A DNA stretch of 64,000 bases from Clostridia bacterium. Its GTDB lineage: Bacteria > Bacillota > Clostridia > Oscillospirales > CAG-272. The position numbers were made by a program, and so were the translations under genes. This document shows positions 53,032 to 62,757 of the stretch, in pieces. The first letter of the stretch is position 1. Each line of letters starts with the position of its first letter. The DNA is taken from the NCBI GenBank assembly GCA_017937845.1, contig JAGBCV010000026.1, forward strand, positions 21,323 to 85,322, given 5' to 3'. The notes under the pieces are model-generated. The model searched no databases, was not told the DNA's origin, and saw only the letters and a list, made by a program, of their open reading frames with translations.

Positions 53032-54933
53032 TTATTTCATGAGCGAGCAGACTGCCTTTGCATATGCGATGGGGTCTTCCACGGGAAGTCCTTCGATGAG
53101 TCTTGCCTGTTCGTAGAGGATACCTGCGTAAAGGGAGAGCTTTGCGCTGTCGCCTGCCGCCGCAGTTTCCTTGAGAGAAGCGAAAACGGGATGATTTTCA
53201 TTGATCTCCAGCACCTTTTCGCTGGTGATGCCGTCGTTGCCGGGCATATTTTTGAGGACCTTTTCCATTTCGATGGAAACGGGACCGTCGGAAGAAAGTG
53301 CTACGGGATGCTCCTTCAAAACCGCAGAGGTCTTGACCGCCTTGACCTTACCGCCAAGCGCATCCTTGATGGCTTCGAGAAGTCCCTTGTTTTCTTCTGC
53401 CGCGGTCTTTGCCGCTTCTTTTTCTTCCTCGGTTTCCAGCTCAAGATTGCCGCCGCCGACGTTCTTGAACGCTTTTTCCTTGTATTCGCGGAGGATCTGC
53501 AAGCAGAATTCATCTACGTCGTCGGTGCAGAGAAGAACGTCAAAATTATGGTCGAGGACCGCTTCGGTATTCGGGAGCTTTGCGGCGCGTTCCACACTGT
53601 CGGAGGAAGCAAAATAGATATATTTCTGATTTTCGGGCATTGCGGAAACGTATTCTTCGAGCGTGACCATCTTTTCTTCCTTTGCGGAATAGAACACGAG
53701 CAGGTCGGTAAGAACGTCCTTATGTGCGCCGTAATCGCTGTAAACGCCGAATTTCAGCACTCTGCCGAAGGATTTCCAAAATTCCTCGTATTTTTCGCGA
53801 TCATTCTTGCAGAGGGAAAGAAGCTCGTTTTTGATCTTCTTTTCGATGTTTTTGCGAATGAGCTTGAGCTGATGATTCTGCTGGAGAAGCTCACGGCTGA
53901 TATTGAGGCTGAGGTCGGAGGAATCCACGACACCGCGAACGAAATTGAAGTAATCGGGGATAAGGTCCTCGCATTTTTCCATGATCATAACGCCGGAGGA
54001 ATAGAGCGCAAGACCTTTTTTGAACTCTTTGGTATAGAAATCATAGGGTGCGTGCGCGGGGATAAAGAGGACGGCGTTATAGTTGACAGCGCCTTCACCG
54101 CTTGCGGTGATGACCTTTGCGGGGTCGGAATAATCATAGAAATTATTTTTATAAAATTCCGCGTATTCCTCGTCGGTGGTCTCGCCCTTTTTGCGCTTCC
54201 AGATCGGGATCATGCTGTTGAGGGTTTCAAGCTCGCTGTGTTCTTCGTATTCCTGGACCCAATCGTCGCCTGCATCCTCGGGCTTGGGAATGGGATGCTC
54301 GTGGGTCATCATCATCTTGATGGGATAGCGGATATAGTCGCTGTACTTCTTGACGAGGCTCTGGATACCGTATTCTTCAAGGAAACGGTCATAATTTTCG
54401 GTTTCGGTATTTTCTTTGATATAAAGGGTGATATCCGTGCCGACGGTATTTTTGGAGGCTTCCTCAATGGTATAGCCCTCTGTGCCTTCGGATTCCCATT
54501 TCCATGCTTCGTCTGCGCCGTAAGCCTTGGAAACGACAGTCACCTTGGAAGCGACCATGAATGCGGAATAGAAGCCAACGCCGAACTGACCGATGATATC
54601 GAGGTCCTCGGAGGTGTTGTTGGTCTTGAAATCGAGAGAACCGCTCTTAGCGATCGTACCGAGATTGTTTTCCAGCTCGTCCTTGGTCATACCGATGCCG
54701 TTATCGGTGATGCGGAGCGTACGCGCTTCCTTATCGGGAATGAGCGTGATGGCGTAATCGCTTGAACCAAGACCGACGGAAGCATCGGTCAGTCCCTTGA
54801 AATGGAGCTTATCCACCGCGTCCGATGCGTTGCTGATCAGCTCGCGGAGAAAGATCTCCTTGTTTGTGTAGATAGAATTGATCATAAGGTCGAGAAGCTT
54901 TTGGCTTTCTGCCTTAAACTGTTTCACTGCCAT
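53032..54933 (-). CDS. htpG: Hsp90-family chaperone HtpG
   Basis: 633 residues, with CAGGAGG before the start. An ATP-dependent dimeric chaperone. The N-terminal GHKL ATPase has [13 protein letters not shown] (34-46), [16 protein letters not shown] and [12 protein letters not shown]. The middle domain has [37 protein letters not shown], the Hsp90 signature, with the catalytic-loop Arg. The C-terminal dimerisation domain lacks an MEEVD tail, as expected. It has a consensus promoter and is monocistronic; the toxin loci lie beyond its 3' end. Confidence 0.97.
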   Translation of the reverse strand: MAVKQFKAESQKLLDLMINSIYTNKEIFLRELISNASDAVDKLHFKGLTDASVGLGSSDYAITLIPDKEARTLRITDNGIGMTKDELENNLGTIAKSGSLDFKTNNTSEDLDIIGQFGVGFYSAFMVASKVTVVSKAYGADEAWKWESEGTEGYTIEEASKNTVGTDITLYIKENTETENYDRFLEEYGIQSLVKKYSDYIRYPIKMMMTHEHPIPKPEDAGDDWVQEYEEHSELETLNSMIPIWKRKKGETTDEEYAEFYKNNFYDYSDPAKVITASGEGAVNYNAVLFIPAHAPYDFYTKEFKKGLALYSSGVMIMEKCEDLIPDYFNFVRGVVDSSDLSLNISRELLQQNHQLKLIRKNIEKKIKNELLSLCKNDREKYEEFWKSFGRVLKFGVYSDYGAHKDVLTDLLVFYSAKEEKMVTLEEYVSAMPENQKYIYFASSDSVERAAKLPNTEAVLDHNFDVLLCTDDVDEFCLQILREYKEKAFKNVGGGNLELETEEEKEAAKTAAEENKGLLEAIKDALGGKVKAVKTSAVLKEHPVALSSDGPVSIEMEKVLKNMPGNDGITSEKVLEINENHPVFASLKETAAAGDSAKLSLYAGILYEQARLIEGLPVEDPIAYAKAVCSLMK

Positions 54934-54993
54934 GTGAAAAATCCTCCTGAAATATATATCTTATTTTTAGTTTTATCAAAACTTGCGAGTTAA

Positions 54994-55022
54994 ATTATAT
55001 AACTTTGCGTTCGAGTTGTCAA
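54994..55022 (-). promoter_or_regulatory. promoter of htpG
   Basis: On the minus strand TTGACA (55022-55017), 17-base spacer, TATAAT (54999-54994). No CIRCE inverted repeat is seen, so HrcA control is unlikely. Confidence 0.8.
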
Positions 55023-55115
55023 GATTATCCTATATATTTTCTCAATTTATTTACAATTTTGATATATTTGCGAAAAAAACGCACGATTTCCGCAAAAGAA
55101 AAGTTGCACAAATGA

Positions 55116-55143
55116 AGCCTTCCCACAGGAGAAGGCTTTTTTT
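55116..55143 (+). terminator. orphan intrinsic terminator
   Basis: AGCCTT, loop CCCACAGGAG-like, AAGGCT followed by seven T. It reads out of no identified gene on the plus strand; the 55023-55115 stretch has no recognisable gene. Confidence 0.6.
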
Positions 55144-55205
55144 GTAAACAATTTGTAAAGTTCGGGCGTCTTCTTTGCCGCGAAAGCCTTTCGATTCGGC
55201 TTCCC

Positions 55206-55234
55206 TTGACAACAGATGGAAATTGTGATATACT
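55206..55234 (+). promoter_or_regulatory. promoter of the gene at 55254
   Basis: TTGACA (55206-55211), 17-base spacer, TATACT (55229-55234). It leaves a leader of only about 14 bases. Confidence 0.78.
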
Positions 55235-55253
55235 GTATACAAGAGGTGATGTT

Positions 55254-55754
55254 ATGCCAACCCCCGTCCTGCAAGGCGATATGTTTCGCGCTCATGTGAA
55301 AAATACGTATCGCATTTTAAGCGTAGCCCTGCTCGGTATCATGATGTTTTTGATGCTGATTTCTTATATCTCAGATGCCAAAATGCTGATGCTAGTATGG
55401 GCGATTCCGTTTTTGCTTTTCGCGGTGTATTTTGTTTTTCGTTTGCCGACCTATGAAAAACGGTATTATATCGAAGAAGATGCCGTGATCATCACCAAAA
55501 AAAGCGGAAAGATCATCAAAATGATGCCCTTTTGCGATGTCAAAGCCGTTAAACTTGCAGAGGTTGGCGTATACCGCTTTTCCTACGGGCAATATATCAT
55601 TCTGCTTTCCCCCAAGTCAAAGGATAATATCACCCCATGGCTGCGCGGAGAACGCTGGTTTTCCCGTAAGGATATCGTTTGCTTGCCCTATACCAGAGAG
55701 ATATCTCATTATATTTATCAAAAAACAGGCATCGTCATGATGATGCCGAAATGA
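55254..55754 (+). CDS. membrane protein with a PH-like (YcxB-type) domain
   Basis: 166 residues from ATG 55254 (MPTPVLQGDMFR), with AGAGGTGAT upstream. Two hydrophobic helices lie at about 22-43 and 48-66. The C-terminal part (RYYIEEDAVIITKKSGKIIKMMPFCDVKAVKLAEVGVYRF) has the strand pattern of a YcxB/bacterial-PH domain. The protein at 63359 has a similar two-helix plus strand layout. Function unknown. Confidence 0.72.
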   Translation: MPTPVLQGDMFRAHVKNTYRILSVALLGIMMFLMLISYISDAKMLMLVWAIPFLLFAVYFVFRLPTYEKRYYIEEDAVIITKKSGKIIKMMPFCDVKAVKLAEVGVYRFSYGQYIILLSPKSKDNITPWLRGERWFSRKDIVCLPYTREISHYIYQKTGIVMMMPK

Positions 55755-55874
55755 CCGATCCCCCGAATATTCTGCAATTCATTTACAATTTGGACATCAA
55801 AACGCATTGAATTTTTCATCGATAAAGCATATACTGAATATAGAAAACAAAAATAAGAAAGGATGCTGATTTGG

Positions 55875-56339
55875 ATGAATATAGCCGGTTTATTACTCCC
55901 AAAAAGCATAGTTGCCTATTTGTATGATGACTTCACCCTGCGTCAAGCGCTGGAAAAAATGAGATATCATGGATATACCCACTTGCCTGTCATTACGAGA
56001 GATAATCGCTATTACGGTACCATCAGTGAGGGCGATCTTTTGTGGTATTTCATGGACGCGGGCACGATCGATCTTGCAAAATGCCAAGAAACACGTATTC
56101 GCGACGCTCTGACACTCAAGCATTATCCGCCTGTCCCCATCGATATGAATATTCCCGAGGTCGTTGACCTGCTCGTAAGTTATAATTTTCTCCCCGTCGT
56201 GGATGACCGCGATTCCTTCGTCGGTATCGTAACGCGCAATAAGATACTTAAAAAATTATCCGATGCCAACCACGGCGACAAAAAGGTCACAACGACCATC
56301 TCCTATGGAAATCCTTCTTTATTTACTCCGAATATATAA
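55875..56339 (+). CDS. protein of two CBS domains
   Basis: 154 residues from ATG 55875 (MNIAGLLLPKSIVAYLYDDF); GAAAGGA lies 12 bases upstream. The first CBS motif is HGYTHLPVITRDNRYYGTISEGDLLWYF, the second LLVSYNFLPVVDDRDSFVGIVTRNKIL. Paired CBS domains bind adenine nucleotides or SAM and regulate partner proteins; here there is no attached effector domain. It resembles stand-alone DUF/CbpA-type CBS proteins of Firmicutes. It ends at a strong terminator. Confidence 0.88.
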   Translation: MNIAGLLLPKSIVAYLYDDFTLRQALEKMRYHGYTHLPVITRDNRYYGTISEGDLLWYFMDAGTIDLAKCQETRIRDALTLKHYPPVPIDMNIPEVVDLLVSYNFLPVVDDRDSFVGIVTRNKILKKLSDANHGDKKVTTTISYGNPSLFTPNI

Positions 56340-56340
56340 T

Positions 56341-56385
56341 AAAAATCAAAAAGAACGAGAATTTCTCTCGTTCTTTTTGATTTTT
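56341..56385. terminator. long bidirectional terminator
   Basis: AAAAATCAAAAAGAACGAGA pairs with TCTCGTTCTTTTTGATTTTT around a short loop, between the convergent CBS and LRR genes. Confidence 0.92.
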
Positions 56386-56407
56386 CAGAAGATATGATCG
56401 GATATGT

Positions 56408-57952
56408 TCAATCCTGCTCATAGGGGATAACGATATTTCCGTCGGCGCAAATGACCAGACAAAAATCGCATTTTGTGCCGTCGGGATTGAGTCCGCCCAT
56501 TTTTTCGTTCCAATTTTCCGCTTTGGGGAGCGCTTCCCATTCTGCGGTCGTTCCCGCATAGCGAATCTCGTTGAGCAGACGCGCACCGTAGAAAAGACGC
56601 GCGGGCAAAGCCTTGGTCTGCGCGGAGATGGTCACGGATTTCAGATTGGTGGAAAAGGCGAACGCCAATTCATGTAACGTTTCGCCGCCTTGCAGGGTCA
56701 AGCGATGAGCGCCGCTGTATTCAAAGGCGCGTTCATCCACAAGACGGACGTTATGCGGAATGACAAGCTCCTCGATGGGGCATTGAGAAAAGGCTTGCGC
56801 GCCGATGATCTCGATATTATTGCCGAAGGAGAGCGTACGGATACCCATACAATGCGCGAAGGCGCGGTCGCCGATGGCAACGACGGTATTCGGCAAAATG
56901 AGCGTTTGCGGGAGCATACAGCCGCGGAACGCGCCCGCCGCGATGACGGAGGTATCGGGATGGAGCGTAAAGTTATCGATAAGGGACGTCGAGGTCTTCC
57001 AAAGGAGGAAATGCGGGTTTGTCCTGCTGGGCAGATAGTACGCATTGCCGTATTCCGCACAGATGGCGAAGTTTGAAAAATTGAATACGTTTTCACCAAC
57101 GACGCGCAGGGTCGTCGGCAGGCTGATGCCGTCGGGGAAGAGGCAGCCGGAAAAGGCTTCGTCGCCGATCTCATAAAGTCCCTCGTGAAATTCCACGCGC
57201 ACGAGAGATGTGCAGCCCTTGAACGTGCATTTGCCGATCTCCCTCAGCGCGGACGGGAGATTCAGATATCGGAGTCCGGAATTTTCAAAGGCGCTATCCC
57301 CGATCTCGGTGATGCCGACGGGAAGATAAAGGGCTTCCAAGGCTTGGCAATTGTAGAACGCGCGTTCTTCGATGACGCGCAGGGTATCGGGCAGAGAAAC
57401 GCCGATCAAACGGATACAATATTCAAATACGCCCTTTTCCAGCGTGGTCAGACCGCTTGCGATCTTGACCTCTGTCAAAACGGGACAATCTGCGAAAGCG
57501 CCTTCTCCGATCTTGGTGATGCCCTCGGGCAGAATGATGCTGTGCATGGTTTCATCGCCGCTGAAAGCGAAAGCGTCTACGGCGGTCACGGTGTCGCCCT
57601 TGGGGCTTACGGGCGGCACGAGGATAAATTCATCATGACATTCACCCTTACCCGAAAGCGAGCAGGTGCCGTCCCCGTTTGAAACGAAGGAAAGTCCGAT
57701 GGAATATCCGGGCAAAATAACGGGGGCTTGCTCGGTGGTCGTTTCTGCCGTTGTCGTTTCGGCGGTCGTTTTGTCCGTCGTTTCGGTGGAAACGGTGGTT
57801 TCCGTCTGCGCGGGCGTGGTTTCTATTGTGGTTTGTGTGGTCTCCTGTGTGGGAAGCGTGCCGAGCGGCGTAGATTCTGCCGGCGTTTGGATACCGCAGG
57901 CGGAAAGCATCAGGACCGCCGCAGCAAGGGTCAGAGCGAGTATCTTTTTCAT
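56408..57952 (-). CDS. BspA-type leucine-rich-repeat lipoprotein
   Basis: 514 residues. A type II signal peptide ends at LMLSAC (Cys19). A Thr-rich linker (ETTQTTIETTPAQTETT) of about 55 residues follows. Then about 12 LRR_5 repeats of the pattern I.EGAFADCPVLTEVKIASGLTTLEKGVFEYC run to about residue 470, and a short acidic end. LRR_5 surface proteins of gut Clostridia bind host or bacterial surfaces. The upstream ybeY ends 11 bases before the start, so it can be read from the yqf operon. The upstream SD is weak (CAAAGA). Confidence 0.88.
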   Translation of the reverse strand: MKKILALTLAAAVLMLSACGIQTPAESTPLGTLPTQETTQTTIETTPAQTETTVSTETTDKTTAETTTAETTTEQAPVILPGYSIGLSFVSNGDGTCSLSGKGECHDEFILVPPVSPKGDTVTAVDAFAFSGDETMHSIILPEGITKIGEGAFADCPVLTEVKIASGLTTLEKGVFEYCIRLIGVSLPDTLRVIEERAFYNCQALEALYLPVGITEIGDSAFENSGLRYLNLPSALREIGKCTFKGCTSLVRVEFHEGLYEIGDEAFSGCLFPDGISLPTTLRVVGENVFNFSNFAICAEYGNAYYLPSRTNPHFLLWKTSTSLIDNFTLHPDTSVIAAGAFRGCMLPQTLILPNTVVAIGDRAFAHCMGIRTLSFGNNIEIIGAQAFSQCPIEELVIPHNVRLVDERAFEYSGAHRLTLQGGETLHELAFAFSTNLKSVTISAQTKALPARLFYGARLLNEIRYAGTTAEWEALPKAENWNEKMGGLNPDGTKCDFCLVICADGNIVIPYEQD

Positions 57953-57963
57953 GGGTCTTTGCG

Positions 57964-58446
57964 TTATGTTCTCGGAAGACCGATCTTCACGAGTACATCC
58001 TCCTGTTTTTTGTTCATGTAAGCCTCATCGTCCGCGGAGACCTCATGGTCATAGCCGAGCAGATGGAGCGTGGAATGGACGGAAAGGAACGTGATCTCAC
58101 GTTCGATGCTGTGTCCGTATTCTTCCGCCTGTGCCTTGGCTTTTTCGGCGGAAATGATGATATCGCCGAGCGTTACGGCGTGTCCGTCCAGAGCAGAGCC
58201 GTCCGCGAGCTCCTCCTTTTCCCACATGGGAAAGGAGAGAACGTCCGTCGGTCTGTCCTTTTCGCGGTATTCGCGATTCAGCTCGTGGATTTTTTGGTTA
58301 TCCACGAAGCTGACGGAGATCTCCGCAGGATATTCAAATTTTTCTTCTTTTAAGGCTTCCTTGATGGCTTTTTTGATGAGAGAGTGCATCTTGAAAGAAA
58401 TTTTGACTTTGTCTTGTTCGTTGGTAAAATACAGTTTCAGCTTCAT
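57964..58446 (-). CDS. ybeY: endoribonuclease YbeY
   Basis: 160 residues. YbeY matures the 3' end of 16S rRNA and takes part in 70S quality control. The zinc motif HSTLHLLGYDH is at 124-134, preceded by the conserved LNREYREKDRPTDVLSFPM and LGDIIISAEKAKAQAEEYGHS. The start overlaps the phoH stop by four bases (ATGA), so translation is coupled. Normal gene order phoH-ybeY is kept; the pgpH gene often found between them in Bacillus is absent. Confidence 0.96.
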   Translation of the reverse strand: MKLKLYFTNEQDKVKISFKMHSLIKKAIKEALKEEKFEYPAEISVSFVDNQKIHELNREYREKDRPTDVLSFPMWEKEELADGSALDGHAVTLGDIIISAEKAKAQAEEYGHSIEREITFLSVHSTLHLLGYDHEVSADDEAYMNKKQEDVLVKIGLPRT

Positions 58447-59474
58447 TTGTTGTCTTTCCTCATATTATCTTTTTTGACGACACGGAATTTTTCGTTTTTG
58501 ATCTTCTTTTCGCGCTCGTATTTTTCATACGCAAGAATGATCCTCTGCACGAGCTTATGGCGAACGACGTCGCGCTCGGAAAACTCGTGAATTTTGATGC
58601 CCTCGATATCGCGGAGGATCCTCATTGCCTCGACAAGACCGCTTCTTGCGCCTGCGGGCAGGTCGGTCTGCGTGATATCGCCCGTTACGACGGCTTTGGA
58701 ATTGAAGCCCAGACGGGTGAGGAACATCTTCATCTGCTCGGGGGTGGTGTTTTGTGCCTCGTCAAGAATGATGAAGCTATCGTCAAGCGTTCTGCCTCGC
58801 ATATAGGCAAGGGGGGCGATTTCAATCGTACCGCGTTCGATATGCTTTTGATACGCTTCCGCGCCGAGCATCTCAAAGAGCGCATCGTGGAGCGGACGCA
58901 GATAGGGGTCGATCTTCGTTTGCAGATCGCCGGGGAGAAAGCCGAGCTTTTCGCCCGCTTCCACGGCGGGACGGGTCAAAATGATGCGGGAAATTTCCTT
59001 GTTGCGAAGTGCAGTGGAAGCAGCCGCAACGGCAAGGAACGTCTTACCCGTACCGGCAGGACCGATACCCAGCACGACGGTATTTTTCTTGATGGCTTCG
59101 ATGTATTTTTTCTGTCCGAGCGTCTTTGCCTTGATGGGCTTTCCGCGTGTGGTCACGCAGATGCAATCATCGCCGAAGCGTTCGAGCTTTTCTCCGCTCT
59201 TGACCATGGAAACGACGTATTCCACGCTTTGGTCGCTCAGCTCCGTTCCCATCTCGGTCATACCCTTGAGGTATTCGAGCGCCGCATGTGCGCCGAGGAC
59301 CGCATCGGAATCCTCGCCGTGAATGACGATGGCGTCGCCAAGCGCCTTGTCGGTCTGGCGGTTGGTGACGGAAACGCCGAAGGATTTTTCGATGATATCC
59401 ATATTGTGGTCAAAATTGCCGAAGATGGCGGCAGTTTGTTCTGCGCTGTTGGTAAGCAGTGATTTTTCGTACAT
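58443..59474 (-). CDS. phoH: PhoH-family ATPase
   Basis: 343 residues, with CAGGAG nine bases before the start. Walker A is GPAGTGKT (138-145). Walker B is DSFIILDEAQNTTPEQMKMF, and FNSKAVVTGDITQTDLP follows. An N-terminal KH-like domain spans about 1-110. PhoH proteins are RNA-associated ATPases; in Firmicutes the gene is fixed next to ybeY and yqfD, pointing to ribosome or RNA maturation. The C-terminus is short and basic (YEREKKIKNEKFRVVKKDN). Confidence 0.95.
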   Translation of the reverse strand: MYEKSLLTNSAEQTAAIFGNFDHNMDIIEKSFGVSVTNRQTDKALGDAIVIHGEDSDAVLGAHAALEYLKGMTEMGTELSDQSVEYVVSMVKSGEKLERFGDDCICVTTRGKPIKAKTLGQKKYIEAIKKNTVVLGIGPAGTGKTFLAVAAASTALRNKEISRIILTRPAVEAGEKLGFLPGDLQTKIDPYLRPLHDALFEMLGAEAYQKHIERGTIEIAPLAYMRGRTLDDSFIILDEAQNTTPEQMKMFLTRLGFNSKAVVTGDITQTDLPAGARSGLVEAMRILRDIEGIKIHEFSERDVVRHKLVQRIILAYEKYEREKKIKNEKFRVVKKDNMRKDNK

Positions 59475-59500
59475 ATAGATAAACTCCTGTATTTTTTCTG

Positions 59501-60682
59501 TTAATCAGCTTCTGTTCCGATTTTCACTTCCTCTGCGATATCGACGATACATTCCACCTTTTCCGTCAGAAAAAGCGTTTCGCCGTTGCAAAATATATCC
59601 GTGTGCCTTGCTAAGATTTCCGCATCGGCAAGGTCGTTTTCGCTTTTTTCGCGGAGCGAATCCTTTGCCTTTTGCAAAGCCTCCGCCTCCGTCATCGTGC
59701 GTGTTTTCATTTCATATTCCGCATAGGTGGTTTTCACGGTGAAAATGGGCAATTTGATTTTACCGAATAGATAAATTCGGCGTTCTTCCTCTATTCTATC
59801 ACAACTTTCCTCGGAAATGTTATCCTTTCTGAAAAAATTTATGATTTTTGAAAAAAATTTTATGGAATAATAGGTCGTGGTCCGTCCCGTATAGACCTTT
59901 TCCGTGATCTCAAGCGGGATCTCCGCTTGATAGGTCATCGTCGTGCGTGCCGAAACGCATCCCCTTGCTCTGACGAGTCTGTAACCGAGCGCCGCGGAAT
60001 CGATGACACCGCTTGCGAGTAGATCGCCTTTTTTGACGATCTCTCCAAGCTTTACCTTGCTGACACCGCCCGTGATCTCCAAGGCGGAGATCTGTCCGTC
60101 CCTCGATGCCACGAGATTGGACGGCGACTCGATATCGACGATCTCCGTATTGTCAGCGCGCTCACGAAGCTCGACGTTTGCCACCGTTCCGCGCAGATTG
60201 ACGCTGACAAACGAAATGCCGTCGACCTCCAAAATGACAACGCCCTCGATGCGCTCCGTGTCGAGCGAGGGAATGAACGCGCCAAGCTTTAGCCCATTTT
60301 CCTCCATCGCGTTCAAAATTACGCTTTCGGGAATCGTTTCATTCCCCGAAACGGTGATATCCCACACGAAAAGCGACGAAAAAACGAGCAGAAAAATACC
60401 GAAAAGTCCGCCGACGAACAGCCCTAAGCGCGCCTTATATTTGGAAACGAAAACCGAAAAGCCGAGGCGTTTTCGTATTTCACCCGCAAAACGCCGTTCC
60501 CGTCTGCGTGCGGTATATTCTCGGAAATAGGGCGCATACATGCGAAAGGAAACGGTTTCCCCCTTGCTTTCGAGATGATAAAAGGGGATATCGTAGCGCA
60601 CGAGAAAATCCAAGGCGGCGCGGGCGCTTTTTTCTTCCACGGTGATTTCGTAGGCGCTTCTGAAATATTCAATGAGGGACAT
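59501..60682 (-). CDS. yqfD: sporulation protein YqfD
   Basis: 393 residues, with GAAAGGA before the start. YqfD is needed in the mother cell for spore development in Clostridia and Bacilli and is SigE-dependent. One transmembrane helix (about 88-108, LGLFVGGLFGIFLLVFSSLFV) separates a small N-terminal domain from a large extracytoplasmic domain. The WDITVSGNETIPESVILNAMEENGLKLGAF and IDSAALGYRLVRARGCVSARTTM segments are family blocks. Its partner yqfC lies upstream but is separated by repeat copy F. Confidence 0.93.
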   Translation of the reverse strand: MSLIEYFRSAYEITVEEKSARAALDFLVRYDIPFYHLESKGETVSFRMYAPYFREYTARRRERRFAGEIRKRLGFSVFVSKYKARLGLFVGGLFGIFLLVFSSLFVWDITVSGNETIPESVILNAMEENGLKLGAFIPSLDTERIEGVVILEVDGISFVSVNLRGTVANVELRERADNTEIVDIESPSNLVASRDGQISALEITGGVSKVKLGEIVKKGDLLASGVIDSAALGYRLVRARGCVSARTTMTYQAEIPLEITEKVYTGRTTTYYSIKFFSKIINFFRKDNISEESCDRIEEERRIYLFGKIKLPIFTVKTTYAEYEMKTRTMTEAEALQKAKDSLREKSENDLADAEILARHTDIFCNGETLFLTEKVECIVDIAEEVKIGTEAD

Positions 60683-60715
60683 AGGGTATCCTTTCTTTTT
60701 TATTTATTCTTTTAT

Positions 60716-61199
60716 CAACTTTTTTCTTATTTTAAGAAAAAAGTTGCAAAAAAGAAGCAAAAACCTGCGGTTTTATCGCTTATAGACTCTGAAAGCTCGC
60801 TTTCGCGTTCTCCTATCGCCTATTATCCGGCTCAAAGAACGCGGTCATATCGTCGTTTTCGTCCAATGTCGCGTAATTTATGTCGGCGAAATAGATTTTT
60901 GCGGGCGTGCTCGCGCTCAGTGAAAAAAGCGCTTACCGAACGGCGCTAAAGCGCCGTCACAAATAAAGTTTGATGCCTCTGCTCATCGGCGGTTGTTCCG
61001 CCGTGATGTCCCGGAGCCGACGCCGGCGTAGGGTTGCATAAACTTGTTTATGCAAAATCCGTGCGGGGAGCCGATATTGCTAAGATGTAAAATCTACGCT
61101 TCGTTCAAGCGGAACGCTTGCAAATTTCTTTTGGTACTTTTCTTGTTTTGCACAAGAAAAGTACACGTCCCTTTTTTCTTTCAAAAAGAAAAAAGTTGA
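60716..61199 (-). repeat. structured dispersed repeat, copy F, between yqfC and yqfD
   Basis: Complete copy. Stems are GGCGCTAAAGCGCC (60942-60955), GCCGACGCCGGC (61016-61027), TTGCATAAACTTGTTTATGCAA (61034-61055) and GTACTTTTCTTG/CAAGAAAAGTAC. It occupies the 557-base gap in a gene pair that is adjacent in other spore formers. Whether transcription passes through it is unknown. Confidence 0.87.
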
Positions 61200-61239
61200 G
61201 CCCCCTTCTTTTGTCAAAAGAAAAAACATCTTGAAAAAG

Positions 61240-61506
61240 TCATTTCAGTAAAAAACAAACCTGCTCCAAATTCCCTTTCAAAAGCAACCTTTTTTCCCCT
61301 GCCCAGCAAAGCGTCAGCGCCGTTCCCGCGATCTCCAAAATCCCCTTTGCTGTCCGAATACGAACCGCACAAGGGCAATAATCGTCGATACCCACAACGC
61401 CCGAAATGAGAATTTGTCCGCGCTCCACGATCTCCAAAATCTCTTTCGGAATCATGGGGATTCTCGGCGGTCGGCAGGATTTCGGTTTTCTGTTTGCTCT
61501 CATCAT
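61240..61506 (-). CDS. yqfC: sporulation protein YqfC
   Basis: 88 residues of the YabP/YqfC family. AAAGGA lies upstream of two consecutive ATG codons (61506 and 61503). The core IVERGQILISGVVGIDDYCPCAVRIRTAKGILEIAGTALTL follows the family beta pattern, with the LLLKGNLEQVCF end typical of YqfC. SigE-dependent in B. subtilis, function unknown. The N-terminus is basic. Short but supported by its yqfD neighbour. Confidence 0.82.
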   Translation of the reverse strand: MMRANRKPKSCRPPRIPMIPKEILEIVERGQILISGVVGIDDYCPCAVRIRTAKGILEIAGTALTLCWAGEKRLLLKGNLEQVCFLLK

Positions 61507-61584
61507 ACGTTCCTTTCATCATGGTTTTCTGCGGAAAACGACTGAAAAAGAAATCTTCTGCATAAACTGTTTTATCTTAAAGTT

Positions 61585-62703
61585 ATGCGGGAGGTGGCAA
61601 AAATACAACAAAAACATACGCAAAAATCACTTTTCGGACTGCTTTTCGTTTCTGCGCTCATGATGCTCTATTCTGTGATATATCCCGCAGAAACGGGGGA
61701 AATGATACGAAAATCTGCGATTTTATTCGCAGAAAAGGTCTTTCCGTCACTTTTTGCGTTTTCCGTGTGTGCAAAGATGCTCGTGAAGTCGGGAATTTGC
61801 AAAAAGCTCGAAAAAACGCCGATTCGGCATCTTTTTTCGCTGTTTTCCGTATCTTTTGGCGGTTTTTCGGCACTTTTGCTCGGTTTTCTCTCGGGCTTCC
61901 CCGTGGGCGCGCATATCCTTTCCGATCTCCTTGAAAAAGGTGAAATACAACGGAAAGAAGCCGAAAATCTCTTGCCTTTTTGCAACAATGCGGGTGCGTC
62001 GTTCGTCATCGGGACGGTCGGCGTGACGGTTTTTGACTCCGCAAGGGTCGGAAGATATCTGTTTTTCGCGCAGATCGCCGCGGCGCTCCTCGCCGTGAGC
62101 CTCACCGCAGGGCGCAGAAAAGAAACTCTTTCTTCCTCGAAATTCGATGAAAAAACACCTGCCTCCGTTTCTGCCGTTTTCACGTCAGCCATCTCGGAAA
62201 GTGCCTTGGCGATGATCTCCGTCTGCGGATACGTGGTCTTTTTTTCGGTTCTGACGAGCATTTTTTTACAAATTTTTCGCACTTTTTTGCCGTTTTCGGA
62301 TGTAGTATTTTTTGCGTTTCTTGGGGGCATTTTTGAGCTTTCGGGCGGTGTTTTTTTGCTCTCGGAGGCAACTTTTCCCACCCTTGGCAAGCTCGTTTTG
62401 TGTGGAGCTTTGCTCGGATTTGGCGGAATTTCCGTATTTTTACAGGTGGCTGACCGCGCAGAAAAAGCAAAGCTTCCTCTCTCTTTTTATCTGAAAGGGA
62501 AATGTATGACCATGATGTTTTCTGCGGGATTTGCACCGCTTTTCTGTTTTTTGGGAGAAAAGTCTTTTGGACTTTTTTGGATTTGCATGATTTTTACGGG
62601 CATTTTCACCATAAATCTTATAAAAAATAAAATAATTTTTCAAAAAAGTGTGGAAAAACGAAAAGGAATGCTGTATAATAGAAATGAGATACACTGCCCA
62701 TGA
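61585..62703 (+). CDS. ylbJ: YlbJ-like sporulation integral membrane protein
   Basis: 372 residues. About eight hydrophobic helices. The FLSGFPVGAHILSDLLEKGEI block and the LLPFCNNAGASFVIGTVG block match YlbJ, a nucleoside-recognition-domain protein needed for spore cortex formation in B. subtilis. The start is uncertain: ATG 61585 has no clear SD, while a GTG at 61594 lies inside GGGAGGTGG. It is divergent from yqfC by 78 bases. Confidence 0.83.
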   Translation: MREVAKIQQKHTQKSLFGLLFVSALMMLYSVIYPAETGEMIRKSAILFAEKVFPSLFAFSVCAKMLVKSGICKKLEKTPIRHLFSLFSVSFGGFSALLLGFLSGFPVGAHILSDLLEKGEIQRKEAENLLPFCNNAGASFVIGTVGVTVFDSARVGRYLFFAQIAAALLAVSLTAGRRKETLSSSKFDEKTPASVSAVFTSAISESALAMISVCGYVVFFSVLTSIFLQIFRTFLPFSDVVFFAFLGGIFELSGGVFLLSEATFPTLGKLVLCGALLGFGGISVFLQVADRAEKAKLPLSFYLKGKCMTMMFSAGFAPLFCFLGEKSFGLFWICMIFTGIFTINLIKNKIIFQKSVEKRKGMLYNRNEIHCP

Positions 62704-62757
62704 AAAACCGACCGCTTTCTCGGACTCGTTTTATGGGAAAGAAAGGACGATTTTATC

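Noticed and set aside
55023..55250. HrcA/CIRCE control of htpG
   Set aside because: No TTAGCACTC-N9-GAGTGCTAA-like sequence is present near the htpG promoter.
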